Assembly (NCBI RefSeq): GCF_024721975.1
Contig: NZ_JANQBB010000006.1
Span: forward strand, 1-64,000
DNA length: 64,000 bases
Direction of reading: 5' to 3'
Source: Paenibacillus endoradicis
GTDB taxonomy: Bacteria; Bacillota; Bacilli; Paenibacillales; Paenibacillaceae
Below the pieces are notes generated by a model. It was not told the origin of the DNA, ran no database searches, and worked only from the letters and a program-made list of their open reading frames with translations. Every line of letters starts with the position of its first letter. Position 1 is the stretch's first letter. Positions 45,395 through 53,250 of this stretch are shown here, in pieces. The translations under genes and the position numbers were made by a program.

Positions 45395-45859
45395 TCACAG
45401 TAGGTTTGGAAAGTCATTTTGTCTTAATGCTTCATACAAAATACAAGCAGCAGAATTGGATAAATTCAATGATCTTACGGCATCAGTCATCGGCATTTTA
45501 ATACAATTATCAATGTTACTATAAATTAATTCCTCAGGTAATCCTTTTGTTTCTTTTCCAAAAACAATAAAATCTCCATCTTGGTATGAAACATCAGAAT
45601 ACATTTTTTTTGCTTTTGTACTTGCATAATAAAAATTAGCAGTAGTATTTTTTTCTTGTAATTCAGCAAATGAGTCATAATACTGAATGTTCACTGCATG
45701 CCAATAATCTAAACCTGCACGCTTTAATTGTTTATCGTCCGTGCTGAAACCAAGCGGACGCACAAGATGCAAATGCGCTCCTGTTGCAGCACATGTTCGA
45801 GCTATATTACCTGTATTTGCGGGGATTTCTGGTTCGACTAAAACGATATGAAAAGCCAT
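45395..45859 (-). CDS. trmL: tRNA (cytidine(34)-2'-O)-methyltransferase
   Basis: A SPOUT-family enzyme of 154 residues that methylates the wobble nucleotide of tRNA-Leu isoacceptors using S-adenosylmethionine. The family features are the opening FHIVLVEPEIPANTGNIART, the SAM-binding knot FIVFGKETKGLPEELI and KMPMTDAVRSLNLSNSAACI. The ATG at 45859 follows GGAGAATAATA. The 14 codons upstream in frame have no site. Confidence 0.92.
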   Translation of the reverse strand: MAFHIVLVEPEIPANTGNIARTCAATGAHLHLVRPLGFSTDDKQLKRAGLDYWHAVNIQYYDSFAELQEKNTTANFYYASTKAKKMYSDVSYQDGDFIVFGKETKGLPEELIYSNIDNCIKMPMTDAVRSLNLSNSAACILYEALRQNDFPNLL

Positions 45860-46060
45860 TATTATTCTCCATTCTCTTATAAATTCATATTCTGTTAACA
45901 AACTCTCAATATTTTACATCAAATTTACAGAACGTTAATTCTGAGGTTATTGTTCTCCTTCATACTGAAACTAATGATGAAAAGTTAAATTCAACCTTTC
46001 GATGTAATTTTCATTTCTGGAAGACAATCGAGAAGCTATGAAAAGTTAAGGAGTGTTACT

Positions 46061-46777
46061 ATGCAAAAGAAAATTTTAATTGTTGATGACGAGCCTTCAA
46101 TTTCCAAATTGATTGAATTCAACTTAAAGCTTGCCGGCTTTGAAGTTCTATGCGTTGCCGATGGCGAAGCAGTATTTCAATCTTTACGAGTATTTCGTCC
46201 TGACTTAATCATACTAGATCTAATGCTTCCGAAAATGAACGGAATTGAAGTTTGCCGTATACTACGAAATCAAAATAATGCTGTTCCCATTATAATGCTT
46301 ACTGCACTACATGATATCGCTGATAAAATTAATGGTCTTGATAATGGTGCTGATGATTATATGACGAAACCATTTAGTCCACAAGAATTAATCTCACGCA
46401 TTACAGCTATTTTCCGTAGAATAGATACTTTACCTGGAATAAGTAAAGATGTACAATATCAAATTGGTTCATTGAATATTTGGGCTGACCAACGACAAGT
46501 TTTTCTCAATGAAGAGTTAATTGAACTTACTCCCAAAGAATTTGAGTTGTTACTATTCCTTTGTAAGCATGAAGGAAAAGTGTTAAGTCGTCAACAATTG
46601 CTGCATGGCGTTTGGGATTACCACTTCCTAGGTGACACGCGGATCGTAGATGTTCATATTAGTCATCTTCGTGATAAAATTGAACGTAATGCCCGTAATC
46701 CAGAGTATATTACAACTATCCGCAATGTCGGCTATAAGTTGCAACCACCGAAAGTAAGCACAAGTTCATTTGCATAA
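46061..46777 (+). CDS. Orphan OmpR/PhoB-family response regulator
   Basis: The receiver domain (1-120) has the acidic pair in LIVDDEPS, the phospho-acceptor Asp in LIILDLMLPKMNG and the Lys in DYMTKPFSP. The winged-helix output domain (about 135-232) has LTPKEFELLLFLCKHEGKVL and VDVHISHLRDKIERN. It resembles PhoP-type regulators. No sensor kinase gene is next to it, so its partner lies elsewhere or it is unphosphorylated. The ATG follows AAGGAG. A terminator follows. Confidence 0.87.
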   Translation: MQKKILIVDDEPSISKLIEFNLKLAGFEVLCVADGEAVFQSLRVFRPDLIILDLMLPKMNGIEVCRILRNQNNAVPIIMLTALHDIADKINGLDNGADDYMTKPFSPQELISRITAIFRRIDTLPGISKDVQYQIGSLNIWADQRQVFLNEELIELTPKEFELLLFLCKHEGKVLSRQQLLHGVWDYHFLGDTRIVDVHISHLRDKIERNARNPEYITTIRNVGYKLQPPKVSTSSFA

Positions 46778-46790
46778 TATTTACTAGCAA

Positions 46791-46840
46791 GCAAAGACCG
46801 CCCTTTCTCAGATACGAGATAAGAGCGGTCTTTGTATATT
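46791..46840 (+). terminator. Intrinsic terminator of the orphan response regulator
   Basis: GCAAAGACCGC pairs with GCGGTCTTTGT, with an inner TCTC/GAGA stem, followed by a T-rich stretch. Confidence 0.65.
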
Positions 46841-46845
46841 ATTAG

Positions 46846-47105
46846 TGCAAGTTCATATTCGACGCCTACTTTGCTACGTTAGCTTGATCACGAGCGGACA
46901 TTTTGAACTACCTCAATTACAATGAAGGTTCAAAAGGCGGGCTTTCAGAATCGAGAAGATGGAACGCTACTTGTGGGAGGAGGAAACGCAAATGTACGTT
47001 ATTGGTACATGCGTACCGGACTTCCCAAGTTCGTTTCATATTCGATGTCGAATAACCTACGAAGCTAATCATCGTTATCAAAGTCCACTTTTTGAACTAC
47101 CTCTA
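46846..47105. repeat. Dispersed repeat family 2, long copy
   Basis: A 260-nt non-coding unit whose ends carry related direct modules: ATTTTGAACTACCTC near 46900 and CTTTTTGAACTACCTCTA at 47088-47105. The inner part includes TTCAAAAGGCGGGCTTTCAG. The right module (47073-47105) matches 53199-53231 at 32 of 33 positions, and the inner part matches 17378-17401. An apparent 76-codon ORF inside is not supported. Confidence 0.65.
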
Positions 47106-47108
47106 AAA

Positions 47109-48194
47109 TTAAGCGTTATTAGCTTGGAATTCTTTCATGAAAGTAGCCAACGCCTCGCAGCTTTCAAGAGGAACCGCATTATAAGTTGAAGCACGAAGTC
47201 CACCTACATCACGGTGACCTTTCAATCCTACAAATCCAGCAGCCTCAGACTCTTTGATAAATTGCTTCTCAAGATCTTCATTTGCAATACGGAACGTAAT
47301 ATTCATTGCAGAACGATTTTCTTTATTCGCACATCCAACATAGAAGCCATTACTCTCATCAATAACATCATAAATAAGTTTTGTTTTATTAAGGTTGAAC
47401 TGTTCAAGAACTTCAAGTCCACCTTTTTCTTTGATCCATTTCAATACTAGACCAACCATGAACACTCCAAAAGAAGGTGGTGTATTGTATAGGGAATTTG
47501 CATTTGCATGAGTATCGTAACGGAACATTGCTGGAATAGTTTTTGGACTAGCAGCAATTAGATCTTCACGTACGATAACGACAGTAACACCTGACGGACC
47601 AAGATTTTTCTGAGCTCCAGCATAGATCATACCGAATTTACTTACATCCACTGGACGGCTCAAAATATCACTAGACATATCAGCAATTAGTGTTACACCA
47701 TCAAACTCAGGGAAGCTTTGGAACTGAACCCCACCAATTGTTTCATTCGTAGTAATATGTACATATGCTGCATTTTCTGGTACAACAATCTCAGAAGCTT
47801 CAGGCATACGCATATACTTATCTTCTTTAGTAGATGCAACAATAACAGCTTCACCGACAACAGTCGCTTCTTTGTAAGCTTTACCCGCCCAAGCACCTGT
47901 ATCTACATATGCTCCAACTTTACCTTCGGAAAGGAAGTTCATAGGAATCATTGCAAATTGTGTACTTGCTCCACCTTGAAGGAATAAAATTTTGTAGTTA
48001 GAAGGAATGTTTAATAGCTCACGAAGAACATCTTGAGCTTCTTGATTCACTTTTTCATAAAGAGCACTACGGTGAGACATTTCCATTATTGCCATGCCAG
48101 CACCTTCATAATCAACAAATTGAGCTTGAGCCTGCTCTAATACTTCCAAAGGAATTGCTGCAGGACCAGCATTAAAATTATAAGCACGTGTCAT
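47109..48194 (-). CDS. serC: Phosphoserine aminotransferase
   Basis: This PLP enzyme transaminates 3-phosphohydroxypyruvate in serine synthesis. The features are YNFNAGPAAIPLEVLEQAQA at the start, LFLQGGASTQFAMIPMNFL, ADMSSDILSRPVDVSKFGM and the PLP Lys in IYAGAQKNLGPSGVTVV (near residue 197). GLKGHRDVGGLRASTYNAVP closes the active site. Its length of 361 residues is standard. Repeat family 2 ends 3 nt past its stop codon. Confidence 0.95.
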   Translation of the reverse strand: MTRAYNFNAGPAAIPLEVLEQAQAQFVDYEGAGMAIMEMSHRSALYEKVNQEAQDVLRELLNIPSNYKILFLQGGASTQFAMIPMNFLSEGKVGAYVDTGAWAGKAYKEATVVGEAVIVASTKEDKYMRMPEASEIVVPENAAYVHITTNETIGGVQFQSFPEFDGVTLIADMSSDILSRPVDVSKFGMIYAGAQKNLGPSGVTVVIVREDLIAASPKTIPAMFRYDTHANANSLYNTPPSFGVFMVGLVLKWIKEKGGLEVLEQFNLNKTKLIYDVIDESNGFYVGCANKENRSAMNITFRIANEDLEKQFIKESEAAGFVGLKGHRDVGGLRASTYNAVPLESCEALATFMKEFQANNA

Positions 48195-48476
48195 TAAATT
48201 TCATCCTTTCTGATTACACCATCAATATCTTAAACTATATCAATTTTAGTACATTCCATCAAGTAAAATCATTTCATTATTACGAAAAAGTCGAACAAAT
48301 TCTAATTTTCTATAACGAACATTCGGATTTTAAGGATATATAGCTAAATAATAGATGATTATTGAGGTGAATATTCACTCTTCTATATGATTTAATAAGT
48401 ATATCAAAATTCATCAGATTATTGTGTTAATATTTTGTGAATAAATTCACATTTGTATTTATTTTTTTATCTACAC
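48195..48476. other. AT-rich intergenic region between serC and glnA
   Basis: This region should contain the serC promoter on the minus strand. It is strongly AT-rich. I see no gene and no riboswitch motif. Confidence 0.3.
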
Positions 48477-48524
48477 AAAAAAAGCTGCTTTACTAACGAA
48501 TGCTCGTCACTAAAGCAGCTTTCT
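48477..48524 (-). terminator. Intrinsic terminator of glnA
   Basis: AAAGCTGCTTTA and TAAAGCAGCTTT form the stem. The minus strand ends in seven T residues. Confidence 0.75.
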
Positions 48525-48569
48525 CGAATTTCCCGTTTGCGGAGAATATATTTACTTCGTACTAACTAA

Positions 48570-49994
48570 TTAGCAACCGAAGTATAGGTTGAATTCATGT
48601 GGATGAATACGGATTGCTACTTGTTTCGCTTCAGAACGTTTCAATGCAATGTAGTTAGCAATGAAGTCTTCAGAGAATACGCCGTTTTCAGTCAAGAATG
48701 TAGAATCAGACTCAAGAGCATCAAGAGCTTCTTCTAGAGAACCTGGAACGCTACGAATTTCTTTCTTATCTTCTTCTGGAAGATCATAGATATTTTTATC
48801 GAATGGTCCGTAACCAAGAGCAACTGGATCAAGACCTTTTTTGATACCATCAAGACCAGCAAGCAACATAGCTGCAAATGCAAGGTATGGGTTAGCAGTA
48901 GTATCAGGAGTACGGAACTCGATACGACAACCTTTAGGAGATACTGCTGCAATTGGAATACGAACTGCTGCAGAACGGTTCCCTTTAGAGAATACCAAGT
49001 TAACTGGTGCTTCATAGCCAGGAACTAGACGTTTGAAAGAGTTTGTACTTGGGTTAGTAATAGCGATAAGAGCCGGAGCATGGTATAGAACACCAGCGAT
49101 GTAGCTCATTGCCATTTTGCTTAGGTTACCATAAGCACCTTTTTCGTAGAATAAAGGCTCATCTCCATTGAAGATAGAAGAGTGAACATGCATACCGCTA
49201 CCGTTATCACCAAATAGTGGTTTCGGCATGAATGTAGCTACTTTACCCCATTGTTTTGCAACGTTTTGTACGATGTATTTATATTTAAGTAGGTTGTCAC
49301 CTGTTTTTGTTAATGTATCGAAACGGAAGTTAATTTCAGCTTGACCAGCAGTTGCAACTTCATGGTGATGACGTTCAACGCGAAGGCCAGTTTCTTGCAT
49401 AACACGAACCATCTCAGAACGGATATCTTGTTGTGCATCAGTTGGAGCAACTGGTACATAGCCACCTTTAACGCCAACTTTGAATCCAAGGTTACCGCCT
49501 TCTTCTTTACGTCCAGTGTTCCAAGCAGCTTCCTCAGAATCTACAGAATAGTAAGAAGATTTCATGTCATTGCTAAAACGAACATCATCAAAAATGAAGA
49601 ATTCAGATTCAGGAGCGAAGTACGCTGTAGTACCAACGCCAGTAGTTTGTAGATATTCTTCAGCCTTTTGAGCGATACTACGTGGATCACGATCATAACG
49701 ATCACCATTCGGTGTATGAATGTTACACATGATGTTAAGTGTTGGATGAATTGTGAACGGATCTATGAATGCAGATTCAGTATCTGGCACCATTACCATA
49801 TCTGATTCTTCAATACCACGGAAACCAGGGATAGATGAACCATCAAATGCAACACCTTCTACGAAAGTATCTTCACTAACTTCAGTAGTTGGCAACGTAA
49901 TATGATGTACCCCACCATTAAGACCTATAAAACGGAAATCTACAAATAAAATGTTGTTTTCTTCAAGAGTTTTGATAATTTGTTGTGCTGACAT
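48570..49994 (-). CDS. glnA: Glutamine synthetase, GSI-beta type
   Basis: This enzyme makes glutamine from glutamate, ammonia and ATP. It has 474 residues against about 444 for Bacillus GlnA. Its segments (VEGVAFDGSSIPGFRGIEES, YFAPESEFFIFDDV, GDNGSGMHVHSSIFNGDEPL, NRSAAVRIPI) and especially the C-terminal KNIYDLPEEDKKEI follow the GSI-beta pattern of proteobacteria and cyanobacteria, where the Tyr of NLYDLP is the adenylylation site. No glnR gene is adjacent, but a perfect GlnR box lies upstream. The ATG at 49994 follows GGAGGAAG. The frame extends 38 codons further without a site. Confidence 0.92.
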   Translation of the reverse strand: MSAQQIIKTLEENNILFVDFRFIGLNGGVHHITLPTTEVSEDTFVEGVAFDGSSIPGFRGIEESDMVMVPDTESAFIDPFTIHPTLNIMCNIHTPNGDRYDRDPRSIAQKAEEYLQTTGVGTTAYFAPESEFFIFDDVRFSNDMKSSYYSVDSEEAAWNTGRKEEGGNLGFKVGVKGGYVPVAPTDAQQDIRSEMVRVMQETGLRVERHHHEVATAGQAEINFRFDTLTKTGDNLLKYKYIVQNVAKQWGKVATFMPKPLFGDNGSGMHVHSSIFNGDEPLFYEKGAYGNLSKMAMSYIAGVLYHAPALIAITNPSTNSFKRLVPGYEAPVNLVFSKGNRSAAVRIPIAAVSPKGCRIEFRTPDTTANPYLAFAAMLLAGLDGIKKGLDPVALGYGPFDKNIYDLPEEDKKEIRSVPGSLEEALDALESDSTFLTENGVFSEDFIANYIALKRSEAKQVAIRIHPHEFNLYFGC

Positions 49995-50129
49995 ATAAAA
50001 CTTCCTCCATTTCCGAACAATCAGATGTAATAGTAGAATAATGTTCAATTTCTCGTTTAACTTTATGTTGTAATTATAATTCTCACTATTGGTATCGTCA
50101 ATAGTCATGTAAGGTATTTTTTATGCATA

Positions 50130-50155
50130 TGTTAGGTTAACTCACAAACCTAACA
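50130..50155 (-). promoter_or_regulatory. GlnR/TnrA-type operator upstream of glnA
   Basis: TGTTAGGTTAACTCACA (50130-50146) fits the GlnR/TnrA box TGTNA-N7-TNACA exactly. It overlaps a perfect 9-bp inverted repeat, TGTTAGGTT/AACCTAACA (50130-50155). It lies about 136 nt upstream of the glnA start, so nitrogen control is likely. Confidence 0.65.
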
Positions 50156-50318
50156 TGAGTCAATAAACCCTTTAATATCAAGGACTTTCGGTTATTTTAG
50201 CGGATGAAAGCGTTATCTTAGCATCTATTTTGCACAAAAATTATGTAGAAAAGTACAAACAAAAATGATCTTTATTTGTAGCTTTATCCATTTTTAGAAT
50301 AAAAACTTTATTTCATAA

Positions 50319-50414
50319 CTATTTTAGTTCAATAGTACCATCAGATGTTTCATATTTTATTGTAGTTTGAGTTTTATATGGTTCACTACAAAATACGCTC
50401 ACAATATGTAACAT
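50319..50414 (-). CDS. Possible 31-residue ORF, unknown
   Basis: The minus strand from the ATG at 50414 reads MLHIVSVFCSEPYKT, then QTTIKYETSDGTIELK and a stop. The C-terminal half looks like ordinary protein sequence rather than noise, yet the ribosome site is weak and there is no promoter evidence. It could be a relic of a longer gene. This region (49995-50584) otherwise holds the GlnR box and a terminator. Confidence 0.25.
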   Translation of the reverse strand: MLHIVSVFCSEPYKTQTTIKYETSDGTIELK

Positions 50415-50474
50415 AACCCACTATTTGTATGTTAAGTTTGTAAGTTTAAACAATGATGTATTCCTACACATAGT

Positions 50475-50526
50475 AAAGAAGCCTTTGATATCAATTCGTA
50501 AACACGAATCATTCGAAGACTTCTCT
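50475..50526 (-). terminator. Probable terminator of the DAHP synthase gene
   Basis: An imperfect stem AGAAGTCTT...AAAGGCTTCTTT with inner ATTCGT/ACGAAT, followed by T-rich sequence on the minus strand. It lies about 60 nt after the stop codon. Confidence 0.5.
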
Positions 50527-50584
50527 ATTTGTAATTATATATACTTTGATCAAATTATACTTTTGCAATAATTATCGTGCAAAT

Positions 50585-51649
50585 CTATTTCTTCCACTCT
50601 GTAAATGCCTCAGCAGGAGCTTTCACTGTGTTGAATGATTTACCGACAATTGGTGCTAACTTCTCAAGATCTTTCAACAAGTTAGCAAATTGATCTGGGA
50701 ATAATGATTGTACACCATCACCAGTCATAGAATTATCAGGATCAGTGTGCATTTCAATAATTAACCCATTCGCACCAGCAGCTAATGAAGCTTTGGACAT
50801 CGGTTCTACAAGTTCACGTCTACCTGTTCCATGACTTGGATCAGAAATTACTGGTAGATGACTGAGCGATTGTAATACCGGAATTGCAGTAAGATCCAAT
50901 GTATTACGAGTATACGTTTCGAATGTTCTGATCCCGCGTTCGCATAACATTACATTGGGATTACCGCCCGCTAAAATGTATTCCGCTGCATTTAATAGTT
51001 CATCGTAAGTTGCACTGAAGCCGCGTTTCAATAATACCGGAGTTTTGATAGTACCTAACTTACGAAGTAGATCAAAGTTTTGCATATTACGTGTACCTAC
51101 TTGCAATATATCAGCATACTCCGCGCACACATCTACATATTCCGGTGTCATTACCTCTGTAATCGTCAGCAAGCCATGTTTCTTGCCCGCTTCTGCCATC
51201 ATTACTAAACCTTCAACACCCACTCCTTGGAAGCTATATGGACCCGTTCTAGGCTTAAATGCACCACCGCGAAGTACTTGACCACCTGCGGCTTTCACTA
51301 GTCGGGCAATCTCATCTATTTGCTCTGGGCTCTCTACAGCACACGGGCCACCCATAACAACAACATGCTCCCCTCCAATTTTGACGCCATTGATCTCAAT
51401 AACCGTATCATCTGGGTGGAAATCTCTACTCGCCAGCTTATATGATTTTGAAATTTTAATAACATTCTCTACATTTTTCATTGCTCTTAATTGTTCTCCA
51501 AGTTGTGAGTCTGCTTGACCAATAATTCCGATAACCGTACGATCATTTCCTTTGGATACATGAGCTTGCATTCCATCTTTACGTTCAATGAATGATACAA
51601 TCTCAGAAATATGTTCATCCGCTACATTATTTTTTGTTATTACGATCAT
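50585..51649 (-). CDS. aroF: 3-deoxy-7-phosphoheptulonate synthase (DAHP synthase)
   Basis: This is the first enzyme of the shikimate pathway, condensing phosphoenolpyruvate and erythrose-4-phosphate. A ferredoxin-like N-terminal domain of about 70 residues (VITKNNVADEHISEIVSFIE) precedes the barrel. The barrel carries VVMGGPCAVESPEQIDEIAR, LRGGAFKPRTGPYSFQGVG, PVLLKRGFSATYDELLNAAE and PVISDPSHGTGRRELVEPMS. This is the I-beta/AroG-like type of Gram-positives and Thermotoga, in which the N-terminal domain senses aromatic amino acids. The length is 354 residues. Confidence 0.92.
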   Translation of the reverse strand: MIVITKNNVADEHISEIVSFIERKDGMQAHVSKGNDRTVIGIIGQADSQLGEQLRAMKNVENVIKISKSYKLASRDFHPDDTVIEINGVKIGGEHVVVMGGPCAVESPEQIDEIARLVKAAGGQVLRGGAFKPRTGPYSFQGVGVEGLVMMAEAGKKHGLLTITEVMTPEYVDVCAEYADILQVGTRNMQNFDLLRKLGTIKTPVLLKRGFSATYDELLNAAEYILAGGNPNVMLCERGIRTFETYTRNTLDLTAIPVLQSLSHLPVISDPSHGTGRRELVEPMSKASLAAGANGLIIEMHTDPDNSMTGDGVQSLFPDQFANLLKDLEKLAPIVGKSFNTVKAPAEAFTEWKK

Positions 51650-51749
51650 GAATAATCTCTCCCTTTTCGCTTTTAAGCTATATGATGTGTTGTTACATTA
51701 AAATTAACATTTGTACCTAAGCATTCTGATTTTTATGAAATACACGTTC

Positions 51750-51805
51750 CCGCTTTTACGCTTGTTCGCTTTTAAGCTTTGACGCTGTTATGCTTTTGTG
51801 CTTTT
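51750..51805. repeat. Octamer array (seven units)
   Basis: Seven head-to-tail octamers of pattern NNGCTTTT fill exactly 56 bp, for example TCGCTTTT, ATGCTTTT and GTGCTTTT. The array lies about 100 nt upstream of the DAHP synthase gene. On the minus strand it reads AAAAGCNN. Confidence 0.6.
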
Positions 51806-51883
51806 ATTCGTTAAAGTAAATATACATCAGTTTTCTTCATTCGTCAACACTTTGAATTTGATTAGCTGTTTAAGAGTGGTAGC

Positions 51884-52022
51884 TATTGAGGTGCTGCGAT
51901 GACTAATCGCTGTTCCGATCGCCGTTGTCCTCGGATTTATTGAATGAACATAGTGGTATAAATCCGAGGACAAAAACTAGCGCTATCGCTTTTCCACCAG
52001 TGATTAGTCCTCTACGCTATAC
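51884..52022 (-). repeat. Dispersed palindromic element, copy B
   Basis: Inverted relative to copy A. It has a perfect 16-bp stem TTGTCCTCGGATTTAT/ATAAATCCGAGGACAA (51925-51940 and 51960-51975) with a 19-nt loop. It is flanked by GCTGTTCCGATCGCC on the left and CGCTATCGCTTTTCCAC (51983-51999) on the right. The ends are themselves weakly complementary. Confidence 0.78.
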
Positions 52023-52112
52023 TAGATGCTCCAACCATAAAGATGTATAAATACATATCAAGAAATAAATTGTTTTGCATAGGTTATCCTCATTAACTCA
52101 CTGTTGCAAAAC

Positions 52113-52156
52113 AAAAAAAGCCCTTCATTACTAATAACGATTAGTAATGAAGGGCT
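52113..52156. terminator. Intrinsic terminator of ispH
   Basis: AGCCCTTCATTACTAA pairs with TTAGTAATGAAGGGCT. On the minus strand it runs into TTTTTTTG, 18 nt after the ispH stop. Confidence 0.8.
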
Positions 52157-52173
52157 CACAATATGGACTTATT

Positions 52174-53124
52174 TTAAGTGGTTTTCGTCTTGATTCTCGG
52201 TAATATTTTACTCATATTAACTGAACGCTTAAGTTCCCATGTAGATTCATCATTATGATCATACTTTTCAAGATATTCAATAACTTCCTTAGTTAAGGCT
52301 GTTGGAGTTGAAGCACCAGATGTTACTGCAACACGATCAATACCTTGCAGCCATTCTTGCTTTAACTCGGATAGATCAGCAATACGGTAAGCTTTCACTC
52401 CTGCAATCTCTTCAGACACTTGTGCTAGGCGATTAGAGTTATTGCTACGCGGGTCGCCAACTACAATACATAACTGTGCTTCACCAGCTTGACCAGCTAC
52501 TGCTTCTTGACGAACTTGAGTGGCAAGACATATTTCATTATGAACTTCAGCATGAGGAAATTTCTCCTTCAACTGATCAATAATATGTCTAATATCCCAT
52601 TGCGACATCGTCGTTTGATTCGTAATTAGTAGAGGAGTATTCTCGTCAAATTGCAAGTTAGCAATCTCATGATCTTTCTCTATTAAATGTACCATGTCAG
52701 GAGCAACACCAATCGCACCTTCTGGCTCAGGATGTCCCTTCTTGCCAATATAGATCGTGTGAAAACCTAGCTCGCTCTTCTCACGAATGATATCATGAGT
52801 TTTTGTTACATCTGGACATGTCGCATCAACGACAGTAAGACCTTTATCACGAGCTCTTTGACGAACTTCTGGTGAAACGCCATGTGCTGTGAAAATAACT
52901 GTACCCGTTTCAATTTGTTCCAATATTTCAAGGCGATTCTCACCATCTAAAGTGATAACACCTTCTGTTTCAAATGCATCTGTAACATGCGCATTATGAA
53001 CGATCATACCTAATATATAAATCGGTTTTGGCAAATTTTCGTTTTTTGCAGTTTGTAATGCCAATACCATTGCATCTACTACTCCGTAGCAATAACCTCG
53101 TGGAGATATTTTCACGATTTCCAA
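52174..53124 (-). CDS. ispH: 4-hydroxy-3-methylbut-2-enyl diphosphate reductase
   Basis: This is the last enzyme of the MEP isoprenoid pathway and a [4Fe-4S] protein. The cluster Cys residues lie in [32 protein letters not shown] and the later LATQVRQEA region preceded by [25 protein letters not shown] and [18 protein letters not shown] are also conserved. Homologues start about where the TTG at 53124 would place it ([13 protein letters not shown]), with AGGTG 7 nt upstream. An ATG at 53181 and a GTG at 53214 are in frame and would add up to 30 residues, the outermost lying in repeat family 2. Confidence 0.9.
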   Translation of the reverse strand: MEIVKISPRGYCYGVVDAMVLALQTAKNENLPKPIYILGMIVHNAHVTDAFETEGVITLDGENRLEILEQIETGTVIFTAHGVSPEVRQRARDKGLTVVDATCPDVTKTHDIIREKSELGFHTIYIGKKGHPEPEGAIGVAPDMVHLIEKDHEIANLQFDENTPLLITNQTTMSQWDIRHIIDQLKEKFPHAEVHNEICLATQVRQEAVAGQAGEAQLCIVVGDPRSNNSNRLAQVSEEIAGVKAYRIADLSELKQEWLQGIDRVAVTSGASTPTALTKEVIEYLEKYDHNDESTWELKRSVNMSKILPRIKTKTT

Positions 53125-53198
53125 CTCATCGCACCTACTCTCATTATCATTACCATCAATAGATGTATAATTCACATTCATCTTCCTAAGCGTCACTT

Positions 53199-53231
53199 CG
53201 TTATCATAGTCCACTTTTTGAACTACCTCTA
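53199..53231. repeat. Fragment of dispersed repeat family 2
   Basis: It differs from 47073-47105 at one of 33 positions and includes AGTCCACTTTTTGAACTACC. It sits in the ispH upstream region. Confidence 0.6.
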
Positions 53232-53250
53232 TTATAGACCATCATACTAA

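Noticed and set aside
46959..47189. Open frame on plus strand with ATG
   Set aside because: It lies in repeat family 2 and runs into the 3' end of serC on the other strand. It lacks coding character.
51650..52173. Tryptophan or other T-box before the DAHP synthase gene
   Set aside because: The GGTACCGCG-type core is absent.
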